NCBI GenBank assembly: GCA_019429225.1 | Contig: JAHYJK010000009.1 | Span: 1-47,864, forward strand | Reading direction: 5' to 3' | DNA from: Anaerolineaceae bacterium | GTDB taxonomy: Bacteria; Chloroflexota; Anaerolineae; Anaerolineales; Anaerolineaceae | DNA length: 47,864 nt | Program-made: the position numbers and the translations under genes | Shown: positions 9,275-17,620 of the stretch, one piece after another | Layout of the letters: every line of letters starts with the position of its first letter | Numbering within the stretch: the stretch's first letter is position 1 | Notes under the pieces: generated by a model | What the model was told of the DNA's origin: nothing | What the model saw: only the letters and a program-made list of their open reading frames with translations | Databases searched by the model: none

Positions 9275-10297
9275 ATGGAAAAAACACAGGAACAATATCC
9301 TGATATGAAAATTCTCAAACCCTATCTGGCGCCTTATACCAGAGCGAGCACAAAAAAGGCGATTTTCCAGATCGTCAATTCGGTTATTCCTTATCTGGCT
9401 TTGTGGGGGTTGATGATCTGGAGTCTACAATATTCTTATTGGATTACCTCAGGCCTGGTCATTATTGCCGCTTTGTTTTTGGTGCGGATTTTTATCCTCT
9501 TTCATGATTGTGGACACAATAGCCTGTTTCCTTCTAAAAAAACCAATCAGATTGTGGGTTTTTTCCTGGGTGTTCTGGTATTTACACCCAGTGAACAATG
9601 GTGGCGGTCACATGCCATTCATCATGCTTCCAGCGGGAATCTGGATAAACGTGGCGTAGGGGATGTGATGACTTTAACGGTTGATGAATACTTATCTAAA
9701 TCTCGTATCGAGAAATTAGGCTACCGTTTGTTTCGTCATCCATTGGTGATGTTTTTGTTAGGACCGATTTACATGTTCCTGATCAGTCATCGCATTCCAC
9801 ATCCCAAACTGGGCAAGAAAGAAACCCAATTCCAAATTTACCATAATCTTGTTCTTTTAGCGGTCATCCTATTTATGGGTTTGGTTCTGGGTTGGAAGGA
9901 ATACCTGATTATTCAATTACCGGTTATCTGGTTAGCAGGTTTGATGGGAATATGGTTATTTTTTCTACAGCACCAGTTTGAAGGCGTTTATTGGGCAAGT
10001 AGTCCAGATTGGAATTATGTTGCTTCTGCATTAAAAGGCGCTTCCTATTACGAATTGCCAAAATGGATGCAATGGTTCAGCGGAAATATTGGATTTCACC
10101 ACATTCACCATCTCAGTCCTAAAGTTCCCAATTATTATCTGGAAACGTGTTATGAGAATGGGGAAGTTTTTAAGAATAATGTGAAGAAGATTTCCTTTTG
10201 GGAAGGTTTTAATTCAATCGGATTAGATCTGATAGACATTCAAAACAATCGCTTAATTCGTTTCAAGGACTTGAAAAAACCTTCTATTGCAAATTAA
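9275..10297 (+). CDS. Membrane fatty acid desaturase
   Basis: The three histidine boxes of membrane di-iron desaturases are all present: HDCGH (77-81), HAIHH (113-117) and HHIHH (274-278). Hydrophobic segments lie between them, and an extra HQFE at 232 is also typical. Length 340 residues. GGAGG lies 6 bases before the ATG at 9275. An in-frame TTG at 9263 sits directly against this ribosome site and is unlikely to be the start. The enzyme would put double bonds into membrane acyl chains using oxygen and a ferredoxin-type donor, implying at least occasional exposure to oxygen. Acyl-lipid desaturase (DesA/DesK-like) is the closest class; regiospecificity cannot be told. Confidence 0.92.
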   Translation: MEKTQEQYPDMKILKPYLAPYTRASTKKAIFQIVNSVIPYLALWGLMIWSLQYSYWITSGLVIIAALFLVRIFILFHDCGHNSLFPSKKTNQIVGFFLGVLVFTPSEQWWRSHAIHHASSGNLDKRGVGDVMTLTVDEYLSKSRIEKLGYRLFRHPLVMFLLGPIYMFLISHRIPHPKLGKKETQFQIYHNLVLLAVILFMGLVLGWKEYLIIQLPVIWLAGLMGIWLFFLQHQFEGVYWASSPDWNYVASALKGASYYELPKWMQWFSGNIGFHHIHHLSPKVPNYYLETCYENGEVFKNNVKKISFWEGFNSIGLDLIDIQNNRLIRFKDLKKPSIAN

Positions 10298-10298
10298 A

Positions 10299-10323
10299 AA
10301 AACAGGAAACGATCTCCTGTTTT
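10299..10323. terminator. Intrinsic terminator, bidirectional
   Basis: AAAACAGGA (10299-10307) pairs with TCCTGTTTT (10315-10323) around a 7-base loop, right after the desaturase stop codon. The T-rich right arm serves the desaturase. Read from the other strand it could also serve the YvlB-like gene. Confidence 0.75.
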
Positions 10324-10365
10324 CTTAGAAATTTGTTTAAGAAATGATAGCCTGGAAGTTTTCGA

Positions 10366-10776
10366 TTATTCAATGAACACTTCGACGCGTTCTCCATCTT
10401 CTTCATCAAAGACATCCACAATCTGGCCGATTTCTCCACTTTCGAGGAATTCATTAATGATACCCGGGTCAATTCCATCGACTTCAGGAGCAAACTTCAT
10501 ACCCATTTTTAAACCTGCGCCGACCAATCCAATTGGTAAGCGAACGTTGACCCGTGTTTTACCTGTGTCCGTATCTGTTACGCGAACACGAAAAAATTTT
10601 CCTGATCGATACCCTCCTCCTCCTCGATCATAAGAGGGAATAGGAGGATTAACTGGTGTTTTAGATTCAGCACCTCTTGATCCTAATGCTTCTAACAACT
10701 TTGCAGCCTGATCTGCATTAATCACACCTTCCTGTAACATGGACAGAATTTTGATTCTTTCTTCTTGGGTTGTCAT
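10366..10776 (-). CDS. YvlB/LiaX N-terminal-like protein with SHOCT-like helical motif
   Basis: The protein has 136 residues from the ATG at 10776. AAGGAG is 8 bases upstream, and a GTG three codons earlier overlaps that ribosome site. Residues 3-27 (EERIKILSMLQEGVINADQAAKLL) match the helix-turn-helix-like motif at the N-terminus of YvlB/LiaX proteins. A Gly/Tyr/Arg-rich linker and a small beta-rich domain (KFFRVRVTDTDTGKTRVNV) follow, then an acidic tail. LiaX is a surface sensor of antimicrobial peptides in Enterococcus, but this protein has no signal peptide, so only the domain resemblance is claimed. It sits 15 bases after the DUF2089 gene, which carries the same helical motif at its C-terminus. 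Confidence 0.82.
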   Translation of the reverse strand: MTTQEERIKILSMLQEGVINADQAAKLLEALGSRGAESKTPVNPPIPSYDRGGGGYRSGKFFRVRVTDTDTGKTRVNVRLPIGLVGAGLKMGMKFAPEVDGIDPGIINEFLESGEIGQIVDVFDEEDGERVEVFIE

Positions 10777-10791
10777 GGCAATCACTCCTTA

Positions 10792-11184
10792 TTATTCGGT
10801 TTTCTTACCTGCTAATTGAGCCTGAGCTTCCTCTGGGCTGATTTCACCACTGGCTAATGCATCTAAAATACGCATTCTCTCTTCAGCTGTGAATTTTACG
10901 GGTTCATCTGCTTTGGGTTCAAACCCTAATAAACGCAAAATATCTTGCAAACGATTTCTCAATGTGGGATATGAAAGACTTAGTTCTTCTTCCATGCGAT
11001 TAAACCTGCCCTCACAGCGAATGAATGTCATTAAAAAATGCATTTGTTCTTGATTAAGCACGTTAAATGGGTTGGCAGTTGGAGCAAAATGTCCCTGGAT
11101 GCTGGTATCACAATTTGGGCAATATAAACCGGTTACCTCCAGATCACTACGGCACATAGGGCATTGGGTAGGTAATTTATTCAT
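10792..11184 (-). CDS. DUF2089-family zinc ribbon / winged-helix regulator
   Basis: This 130-residue protein has an N-terminal zinc ribbon (CPMC and CPNC, about residues 8-26). A predicted helix-turn-helix follows (about 40-85: FIRCEGRFNRMEEELSLSYPTLRNRL). The C-terminal tail EERMRILDALASGEISPEEAQAQL is a second copy of the motif seen in the next gene product. This architecture matches DUF2089, usually taken as transcriptional regulators. AGGAGG precedes the ATG. Role inferred: autoregulated control of the two-gene operon, perhaps in membrane stress, as with yvlB-type operons in Bacillus. Confidence 0.85.
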   Translation of the reverse strand: MNKLPTQCPMCRSDLEVTGLYCPNCDTSIQGHFAPTANPFNVLNQEQMHFLMTFIRCEGRFNRMEEELSLSYPTLRNRLQDILRLLGFEPKADEPVKFTAEERMRILDALASGEISPEEAQAQLAGKKTE

Positions 11185-11319
11185 CGAACCTCCTGAGATT
11201 TCTCATTACTTCTCTTGGTTATCTCGCAATCTCCAATATTGTAAATAAATATTCTTAATCATACATTTCTTTTTATAAATATCTTATCATAAAAAATCAA
11301 TTTGTCAATAATAAACTTT

Positions 11320-11355
11320 AATAATATTTAATATTTTGTGAATAATATTTAATAT
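11320..11355. repeat. Two 15-bp direct repeats with 21-bp period
   Basis: AATAATATTTAATAT occurs at 11320-11334 and again, identically, at 11341-11355, two helical turns apart. They lie in the AT-rich region between the divergent DUF2089 and sixA genes. They could be tandem operator sites or curved DNA. Confidence 0.6.
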
Positions 11356-11481
11356 ACTTAATTAGACTTCTAATTATTCTAAGATTATTAACAAATTGTT
11401 AAAATTAATCTAAAAATTTTGAATCGTGATATACTGCGATTGTTCCAAGCAATATCCAACGGCAATAAATTGAGGGAAGTT

Positions 11482-11973
11482 ATGAAAACATTATTAATTA
11501 TGCGACATGCAAAGTCGAGTTGGAAAGAACAGGAATTGCCCGATCATGACCGTCCACTAAAAAAGAAGGGACGAAAAGATGTTGCCAACATGGCAAAACT
11601 AATCAAGAAAAAGGCTTTGGTTCCTGATTTAATTCTCTCATCGACAGCCATTCGAGCGAAAGAAACAGCTACCTTATTGATGGAGAAGTTGAATCTTAAA
11701 GATCGGCTGGAGTTGGTTGAAGATTTTTACATGGCAGAGCCAGAAACATATATTCAAAAAATAGCCACTGTCCCAAATAAGTTAGAAATATTATTAATTG
11801 TTGGCCATAATCCAGGATTAGAAGGACTGGTTATGACTTTGGGGGATAAAATTTCCTCTTTACCAACCGGGTCGATTGCAAAAATCTATTTATTTATTGA
11901 TAAATGGAGCGAGTTGACAACTGAAACGGCTGGTGAAATAAACAAATTGTGGATTCCAGAAGATTACCGATAA
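11482..11973 (+). CDS. sixA: SixA-type phosphohistidine phosphatase
   Basis: The histidine-phosphatase fold is shown by RHAKSSW at residues 8-14 (catalytic His9) and VGHNPGLE with the second histidine. Length 163 residues, the small SixA class, which removes phosphate from phosphohistidine proteins such as ArcB or PTSNtr. The start at 11482 has GAGGGA 6 bases before it. An upstream in-frame TTG at 11419 adds 21 residues unlike the family. The gene stands alone, followed by a strong terminator. The substrate here is unknown. Confidence 0.9.
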   Translation: MKTLLIMRHAKSSWKEQELPDHDRPLKKKGRKDVANMAKLIKKKALVPDLILSSTAIRAKETATLLMEKLNLKDRLELVEDFYMAEPETYIQKIATVPNKLEILLIVGHNPGLEGLVMTLGDKISSLPTGSIAKIYLFIDKWSELTTETAGEINKLWIPEDYR

Positions 11974-11981
11974 GTGCATTG

Positions 11982-12008
11982 AGAAGCTGAATTTCAGCTT
12001 CTTTTTTT
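11982..12008 (+). terminator. Intrinsic terminator of sixA
   Basis: AGAAGCTG (11982-11989) pairs with CAGCTTCT (11995-12002) around a 5-base loop, followed by a run of seven T. Confidence 0.9.
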
Positions 12009-12154
12009 GTCTCAGAAAATTAAAAGAAAGATCAGTATTCTACCTGAAATAATTGCTTGGACTTATATACTAAAAAATTTAGGTTTGATAATTTCGTTTC
12101 GATGATTTTTCTTTGGTAACTTTTCCTCATGTTATACTGGCTTCAAGGACAAAT

Positions 12155-12844
12155 ATGCTTTATATCGTTTCAACCCCGATTGGAAATTTAGGCGATATAT
12201 CACTTCGCGCCATTGAAACTTTGCGTTCAGTGGATTATGTAGTCAGTGAAGACACAAGAAAGACCGGTATCTTGCTGAAGCATTTTGATATTCACAAGCC
12301 ACAGATATCCTTTCGTGAAGATAATGAAAAAAGAACCTTACCCAAATTAATGGGATTATTAAATGCGGGAAATCATATTGCCCTGGTTTCGGATGCTGGC
12401 ACTCCTTCTGTCAGTGACCCCGGGTTTACATTGGTGCGTGAATCGCTGGCAGCAGACATTGAGATGACTGCCATTCCTGGCCCGACAGCTTTAGTCACAG
12501 CGTTGGTGCTATCCGGTTTAGCGGTTCATAGTTTTACATTTCGTGGATTTCCACCTCGCAAGGCGGGTCCTCGGAAACGATGGTTGGCCATTGATTCTCA
12601 ATCGCCGCATACACTTATTTTTTATGAAAGTCCCTATCGATTAAAAGCATTTCTACTGGATGCTCTGGAGGTCTTCGGGGATCGCCCCGCTGCCATTGCC
12701 AATGACCTGACCAAAAAGTTTGAAACGATGTACCGCGGTACACTGACAGATTTAATTGAACGGTTTAATACCGAATCTATTCTGGGGGAATACTGTGTTG
12801 TAATAGCTGGTAAAACGGACCCACCTGAAAATGAGGAAGCTTAA
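12155..12844 (+). CDS. rsmI: 16S rRNA (cytidine1402-2'-O)-methyltransferase
   Basis: The 229-residue protein starts [16 protein letters not shown], the RsmI hallmark, followed by [21 protein letters not shown] and the [13 protein letters not shown] loop of the tetrapyrrole-methylase fold. It adds the 2'-O-methyl of m4Cm1402 in the ribosomal P site. The ATG at 12155 is preceded by AAGGA; the frame is open 14 codons further but lacks family similarity there. TATACT at 12133-12138 is a plausible -10. Its stop codon overlaps that of the convergent transporter gene. It begins a run of RNA-modification genes. Confidence 0.96.
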   Translation: MLYIVSTPIGNLGDISLRAIETLRSVDYVVSEDTRKTGILLKHFDIHKPQISFREDNEKRTLPKLMGLLNAGNHIALVSDAGTPSVSDPGFTLVRESLAADIEMTAIPGPTALVTALVLSGLAVHSFTFRGFPPRKAGPRKRWLAIDSQSPHTLIFYESPYRLKAFLLDALEVFGDRPAAIANDLTKKFETMYRGTLTDLIERFNTESILGEYCVVIAGKTDPPENEEA

Positions 12845-13569
12845 TTCATCGAGAAAAATTTGAACCGGGTATGATGATCGTAATAATCTTCACTTTCTGC
12901 TTGTTTTAGTTTTGATACGACCAGGTACGTACCCGGTGTCATCAGCGCTTCGATACCAACTTTGAAAATGTAATTGGTGAGCACCAAACTACCCCAAATG
13001 ACCCAGGGGAAAACACCTAATAACGTTGCAACCGTTACAAAGATCAAGGTATCAAATCCCTGTCCGATTAAGGTGGAAGTGATGGTCCGGATCCATAGGA
13101 AACGACCTGCTGTTTTTACTTTGATTTTGGCCAGCGTGACCGAATTGCTAAATTCACCCACCACGTAAGCTAACAAACTCGCGATCACAATGCCACCGGT
13201 GCTCATGCCACCCAGGATTGAGTCGAATGCGCTTTGACCAGCATATTCCTGCCAGGCTGCTTCTCCAGGGAGGATTTTAACGACCGCCAAAACCAGTGAA
13301 CTGAAAGCCAGGGCAGCAAATCCTGCCCAGATAACACGGCGTGATCGACGAAAACCATAAACCTCGGTCAAGACATCTCCAAAGATGTAACTGATGGGGA
13401 ACAGAATAGTGCCAGCATCGAAAGCCAGGGGAATACCGAACAGACTAACGCCCCAATCAACAATCTTGGCTGAAGAGGCGATATTGCTCAAGATCAACAC
13501 GGTCACAAATAGGACCATGATCAGATCATAATAACGATACATTCTAATTTTTTCAGATTCCTGGTTCAA
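12841..13569 (-). CDS. YhhQ/VUT-family queuosine precursor transporter
   Basis: Six or so membrane helices and the motifs [34 protein letters not shown] and [16 protein letters not shown] match the YhhQ (DUF165) family, which imports queuine or preQ0/preQ1 bases. I chose the TTG at 13569 (242 residues) because AAAGGA lies 6 bases upstream. The ATG at 13542 (233 residues, MYRYYDLIM) lacks a clear ribosome site but is a real alternative. A tgt gene lies 4 kb away, consistent with base salvage for tRNA position 34. Its stop overlaps rsmI tail to tail by four bases. Confidence 0.92.
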   Translation of the reverse strand: MNQESEKIRMYRYYDLIMVLFVTVLILSNIASSAKIVDWGVSLFGIPLAFDAGTILFPISYIFGDVLTEVYGFRRSRRVIWAGFAALAFSSLVLAVVKILPGEAAWQEYAGQSAFDSILGGMSTGGIVIASLLAYVVGEFSNSVTLAKIKVKTAGRFLWIRTITSTLIGQGFDTLIFVTVATLLGVFPWVIWGSLVLTNYIFKVGIEALMTPGTYLVVSKLKQAESEDYYDHHTRFKFFSMN

Positions 13570-13732
13570 AATTATTCCTTTAAAACATTTTCTCGCATTG
13601 CATGATGGTACTCGAACAGCCGCCAATTCTACTGCTATTTGATGATGTTGACCAGACTCTTCGAGTAAAAAGATCAATTGTACTCATTGGTTATATAATA
13701 ACAAGAATGGGATAATTGTAACTTAAAGCCGT

Positions 13733-14458
13733 ATGAATCACTTTTTTATTGACCCGCAACACATTCAGGAATCGAGAGTCCAATTTCCAGCTGATGTTTC
13801 ACACCAGATCGTCAGGGTTTTACGTTTGAAAATGGATTCAACGGTCATGGTTTTGGATAATCATGGCCAACAATATGAAGTCAGGCTGGAAAAACTGGAT
13901 GCCCAACAATGCATTGGAAAAATCGTGCAAACGCTGAAAATTGAGACGGAACCGGAAACCAGATTGCATTTAATGGTAGCTTTGACTCAGCGTGAGAAAT
14001 TTGAGTGGATTCTTCAAAAATGCTGTGAGATTGGGGTTCATAAAATCACACCCATTTTGAGTGAGCGGTCGTTTCAAATTCCTGTTTCGGATTTTCAGAA
14101 GAAAAAAGACCGTTGGGAACGTATATTGAAGGAAGCCGCTGAACAGAGCCGCAGGGGATTGATCCCAGTGTTAAATGTTCTGGTGCCAATTCAGACAGCA
14201 TTGTATGACCCGGCTCCTATCCGATTAATCGCCTGGGAAAATGAACAAAACAGACGATTAAATGACATTTTTCCAAACCAGAATTCTGCTGAGATTTCTC
14301 TGTTAATAGGACCAGAAGGTGGCTTCAGTGAGCAAGAGATTCAGTCTGCACAATCTAAAGGTTGGATACCATTCAGTCTGGGGAAGCGTATACTTCGCAT
14401 GGAAACAGCTGCCATTGTGGCTTCGGCGTTGATTTTGCATTACTGTGGGGATATTTAA
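13733..14458 (+). CDS. rsmE: 16S rRNA (uracil1498-N3)-methyltransferase
   Basis: The SPOUT-class methyltransferase RsmE is recognised from LIGPEGGFSEQEI (about residue 191) and SLGKRILRMETAAI near the C-terminus, the knotted SAM site. An N-terminal PUA-like domain contains HQIVRVLRLK. The 241-residue length is usual. It methylates U1498 in helix 44 of 16S rRNA. No strong Shine-Dalgarno sequence is visible before the ATG; TATAAT at 13694-13699 may be its -10. It lies head to head with the transporter and tail to tail with the RsmF-like gene. Confidence 0.96.
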   Translation: MNHFFIDPQHIQESRVQFPADVSHQIVRVLRLKMDSTVMVLDNHGQQYEVRLEKLDAQQCIGKIVQTLKIETEPETRLHLMVALTQREKFEWILQKCCEIGVHKITPILSERSFQIPVSDFQKKKDRWERILKEAAEQSRRGLIPVLNVLVPIQTALYDPAPIRLIAWENEQNRRLNDIFPNQNSAEISLLIGPEGGFSEQEIQSAQSKGWIPFSLGKRILRMETAAIVASALILHYCGDI

Positions 14459-14470
14459 TTGTTTGTGATT

Positions 14471-15967
14471 TTAATCAAGATTGTGAATCAATGCTCGTTT
14501 GGGCATTAAGTTTCTTATTCTTTCGCCGGCAGGTTTTCCACGCCCTAAAACTCTTCCCGCATAATCACGCATAATCAAAAGAGGGGCATTTTGTCTGTCT
14601 GGATTTACAAGATCCTCCCCCCGCATCCAGGAGGAGAGTTGACCATCTTCTACCAGGTAAACATTATCACTTGCCAATCGACCAAAGCGTGAGACAAATT
14701 CATGTGAGAGCAGATATTCATTATCTGTAACTTCGGCCAGTGGTAAACCAAGTAATTGAACCGGTAAATCTGGAAAATTTTCAATGAACTTGCCTGGAAA
14801 ACAATGCAGGTTGTTTTTGTATTGCCAGATTTGCCAATCATATTGCTCGATCAGATCTTCCAGATGGATACCGTATAAATTGTATATTTGCTGCAGTAAA
14901 TCTGCCTGTTGTTTTTCAGGATAAAGAAACCAGTTGGCGGATGATAAAGGTCTTGATGGTGGTTGTTTGACTTTGCTCTCGATCTCATTTACTTTAGTCA
15001 TTCGGGCTGCAAAAAATCCTGCTGTTCCAAATCGAAATGGCCAGATGCGTGCTGCGTTTGCAACCTGGGGGTTGAATGCAAATTGTTCGAATTTATCAAT
15101 CGCGGGGGCAGGTTTTTTGAGAAGATCCTCGATCGGGTCAATCTGAATTTGATGGTGAAATTGATTGAGTATCTCATCCAGCACCATTTCATTTTCTTCT
15201 ACTGTCAGTGTACAGGTGGAATAGACAACCTGACCACCTATTTTTAAGGCGTTTAAAGCGCTTTCCAGCAGTTTGCTCTGGCGCCTGGCAAGGTTATTGA
15301 TTTCTTTCTGAGTGATGGATTTGATGGCATGCGCATCACTCTCCCGAAGACCTTGCATGGAACAGGGAGCGTCCAATAAGATGGCATCGAAGGTCTCCGG
15401 GAACCAGGAACCAAAATATTCACCCGGGTAGTTAGTAACAGCCACATGACTGCTGCCCCAATTTTGAAGTACGATACGCAAGGCGGTCAGGCGTTCACGG
15501 CTGGAATCATTGGCGAGGATCAATGCCTGGTCATTCGTGCGGCTGACCAGATGGGTAGTCTTACCACCCGGTGAAGCAGCCATATCCAGAATGAGGGGGT
15601 GGTCCTCAAGTTTGGTGAAGTCAAACAATTCTGCGGGTAACATGGAGGCAGCATCCTGAATATAGTAATGCCCTAAACTGTGTTCGATGGTTTTACTGAT
15701 GGCTGATGGGGAAGCGGTTATCCAGTATCCTGTATCACAAAAAGGCACAGGTTTTAATTGCCATTGGTAGTTTTGTGCCCACTGGTTTACCACCTCAGGA
15801 TGATCAACTTTCAGGGAGTTCATCCGAAAGGATGGGTACAAAGGCTGCTCCAACTCGTTCATCAATGCCTGAACTTCTTCCGAATGTAGCATTGGTAGGA
15901 ATCGTTCAAGCATGGCTGCCTGAGGTTTCTGTGTGTTCTCCTGCTGTTTTTGTTTTCTTTTTGCCAT
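14471..15967 (-). CDS. RsmF-like (NOL1/NOP2/Sun) RNA m5C methyltransferase
   Basis: This 498-residue protein has the SAM motif LDMAASPGGKTTHL (127-140), the DAPC motif with Cys202 and the STCT motif with catalytic Cys252. The C-terminal PUA-like region ends in RVLGRGKPAGERIRNLMP, as in E. coli RsmF (YebU), which makes m5C1407 in 16S rRNA. It could instead be RsmB-class, but the absence of a NusB domain and presence of the C-terminal domain favour RsmF. It follows the second Rmt-like gene by 34 bases on the same strand and is probably the last gene of the tgt operon. C1407 is two bases from G1405, the target of the Rmt family. Confidence 0.92.
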   Translation of the reverse strand: MAKRKQKQQENTQKPQAAMLERFLPMLHSEEVQALMNELEQPLYPSFRMNSLKVDHPEVVNQWAQNYQWQLKPVPFCDTGYWITASPSAISKTIEHSLGHYYIQDAASMLPAELFDFTKLEDHPLILDMAASPGGKTTHLVSRTNDQALILANDSSRERLTALRIVLQNWGSSHVAVTNYPGEYFGSWFPETFDAILLDAPCSMQGLRESDAHAIKSITQKEINNLARRQSKLLESALNALKIGGQVVYSTCTLTVEENEMVLDEILNQFHHQIQIDPIEDLLKKPAPAIDKFEQFAFNPQVANAARIWPFRFGTAGFFAARMTKVNEIESKVKQPPSRPLSSANWFLYPEKQQADLLQQIYNLYGIHLEDLIEQYDWQIWQYKNNLHCFPGKFIENFPDLPVQLLGLPLAEVTDNEYLLSHEFVSRFGRLASDNVYLVEDGQLSSWMRGEDLVNPDRQNAPLLIMRDYAGRVLGRGKPAGERIRNLMPKRALIHNLD

Positions 15968-16001
15968 TATGGAATGATTGTAACCGTTTTAAACATGAAT
16001 G

Positions 16002-16820
16002 CTATTTTCTGATCCAGAAGATTAATTCATTTTCGACCTGAAACTCTTCAACCGACCAATTCAAGTCTTTCAGGGTGTCATAAACCAATCTGCGATGTTG
16101 AACCGATTTATTGTGGCGCATGGTCATGCTGGATGCCGGTAAGGAGACCAGCAGATGTTTGACTTTTAATGCCTGCCAGAAATTGCGATTACAACCACGT
16201 TGGCGTTGCTCAAAGCGATGAGCTTCCTTGAAGAAAAAGGCAACGTCTGCTTCCATTTGAGGTGGGTGGATTAATATATCCTGTTGAAAGGCTAAAATAG
16301 GTCTTTGTAATAAACCAAAAAATGTGTTGATGAATTCCACCCTGGCATTGATGATATCAAAGGCAAAATACTGGCAGTTTTGATCAAGATTCATCCAGGG
16401 GAGACCAAATGGATGGTACCCGCAGGCCAGATCAAGTATGGATCGCGGTTTTCCAACCCTGGAAAAAATTTCCTGATAAAAAACATCCAGGAAGGGGAGG
16501 CGTTCCTGCGTGGAAATATGACTTTTGAGGATTTGTGTACAGACGTTTTTGATTGACTGTTCATCCTGCTGGAAGGCTTTTTTAAGATCCTGAGTTGCCT
16601 GACCATAATCACTGTCACCCAGATAGCCTGCTACGATGTTGTGGAGCTTCTTTCGCACCGCTTTGTGCAAATCCTGAAGCCGTTTATGGTGGGGGGATTC
16701 CTGGATGTAGAGCGACTCGATTAAATCCTGAGGAATATCGATTGCCCGATATTTTGGGGATCGTAAGATTTCCTGAACATATTGCTCGATTTCGTCTTTG
16801 GAAAGCGTCAAGCGGCTCAT
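16002..16820 (-). CDS. Rmt/FmrO-family 16S rRNA methyltransferase homologue, divergent copy
   Basis: The 272-residue protein aligns along its length with the neighbour gene and with the aminoglycoside-resistance 16S rRNA (guanine1405-N7)-methyltransferases. Matching blocks are an N-terminal helical domain with RKKLH, HISTQERL (101-108), LDLACGYHPFGL (129-140) and FFFKEAHRFEQ (186-196). Two hallmark segments are altered. CGLNPLAL is CGYHPFGL here, and the SFPxxSLxGKxKGM segment reads SLPASSMTMRHNKS (206-219), losing the Gly-Lys-Lys-Gly pattern. It may be inactive, have a different target or be a partner subunit. Its ATG overlaps the previous stop by four bases, so the two copies are translationally coupled. 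Confidence 0.85.
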   Translation of the reverse strand: MSRLTLSKDEIEQYVQEILRSPKYRAIDIPQDLIESLYIQESPHHKRLQDLHKAVRKKLHNIVAGYLGDSDYGQATQDLKKAFQQDEQSIKNVCTQILKSHISTQERLPFLDVFYQEIFSRVGKPRSILDLACGYHPFGLPWMNLDQNCQYFAFDIINARVEFINTFFGLLQRPILAFQQDILIHPPQMEADVAFFFKEAHRFEQRQRGCNRNFWQALKVKHLLVSLPASSMTMRHNKSVQHRRLVYDTLKDLNWSVEEFQVENELIFWIRK

Positions 16821-17620
16821 TTTTTAATCAAAAATGCCTGTTCGTTCGGGAAAGAAAAAGTCGAAACATTCCAACCGGTGTTGTGTAATAAAGTCTGGAA
16901 ATGCTCGCTATAGAACTGGCGCATGCCTTTCTTTTTTCCTGACAATGAGACTGCAGGAAAGCTCACCAACAAATTTTGACAGGGTAAATCCTGGAGGATC
17001 TTGGCACCAATGTTTTTATCGATTTGTTCCAGGCAGGGTATGGTCTTTAGCACCAATCCAAGTTGAGCTTTTTCCTGTGGTACTTGTTGTGTGAGATCAC
17101 AGCAGAATGCCTTACCATGGATGTTGAAATGTTCAAAAAAAGCATTTAAAAATTCAATTTGATCCACGTAGATATCGCAGACTATTAATTGAATGGAAGA
17201 GGTGACTGGCATCCATGCCAATGCTAAAGGATTGAGCCCACAGGCAACATCCAGAATGGAGTCGATAGGGGAGAGAGAAGAGAGAGTCTCAAGAAAAAAT
17301 TGATCAAGAATCTGCAAGCGTTCGCGGGTGGAGGCATGATTTCCCATGGTCTGGATTAAAAATCTTCTTACTTCCGGGTTATGAATATCCTGTGGAAGAC
17401 TTTTCATTTCAGAATACAAACGCTCATAGTCGATACCCTGGGGTTGGTACGCTGAACCGACCTGATGGAGTTTGTTGCGTATAGCTTTTACAGTATCTTT
17501 CCAGGATCGACCTTTTTTCAGTTCGTTTCTGGCAATATTTTCAATCAAATCAGGATGAATGAAGCGATATTTTGCGCCATCCTGGACCTGTTTGACCATT
17601 TTTTCTAGTTGTTCATCCAT
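16817..17620 (-). CDS. Rmt/FmrO-family 16S rRNA (guanine1405-N7)-methyltransferase homologue, conserved copy
   Basis: This 267-residue protein resembles RmtB, ArmA and actinomycete FmrO/Sgm from end to end. It has the N-terminal helical rRNA-recognition domain (KYRFIHPDLIENIARNEL), HASTRERLQILD (95-106), SAM-binding LDVACGLNPLAL (123-134), LKTIPCLEQ (181-189) and SFPAVSLSGKKKGM (210-223). In characterised members, methylation of N7 of G1405 blocks 4,6-disubstituted deoxystreptamine aminoglycosides. Every motif I know for the family is intact, so enzymatic activity is plausible. The start overlaps the tgt stop by 8 bases, an odd place for an acquired resistance gene and more like a resident one. 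Activity and site are inferred by homology. Confidence 0.9.
   Translation of the reverse strand: MDEQLEKMVKQVQDGAKYRFIHPDLIENIARNELKKGRSWKDTVKAIRNKLHQVGSAYQPQGIDYERLYSEMKSLPQDIHNPEVRRFLIQTMGNHASTRERLQILDQFFLETLSSLSPIDSILDVACGLNPLALAWMPVTSSIQLIVCDIYVDQIEFLNAFFEHFNIHGKAFCCDLTQQVPQEKAQLGLVLKTIPCLEQIDKNIGAKILQDLPCQNLLVSFPAVSLSGKKKGMRQFYSEHFQTLLHNTGWNVSTFSFPNEQAFLIKK

Noticed and set aside
16002-17620. Mobile resistance island carrying the Rmt-like genes
   Set aside because: No transposase, integrase or terminal repeats are present. The genes overlap tgt and each other, and base use looks like the neighbours.
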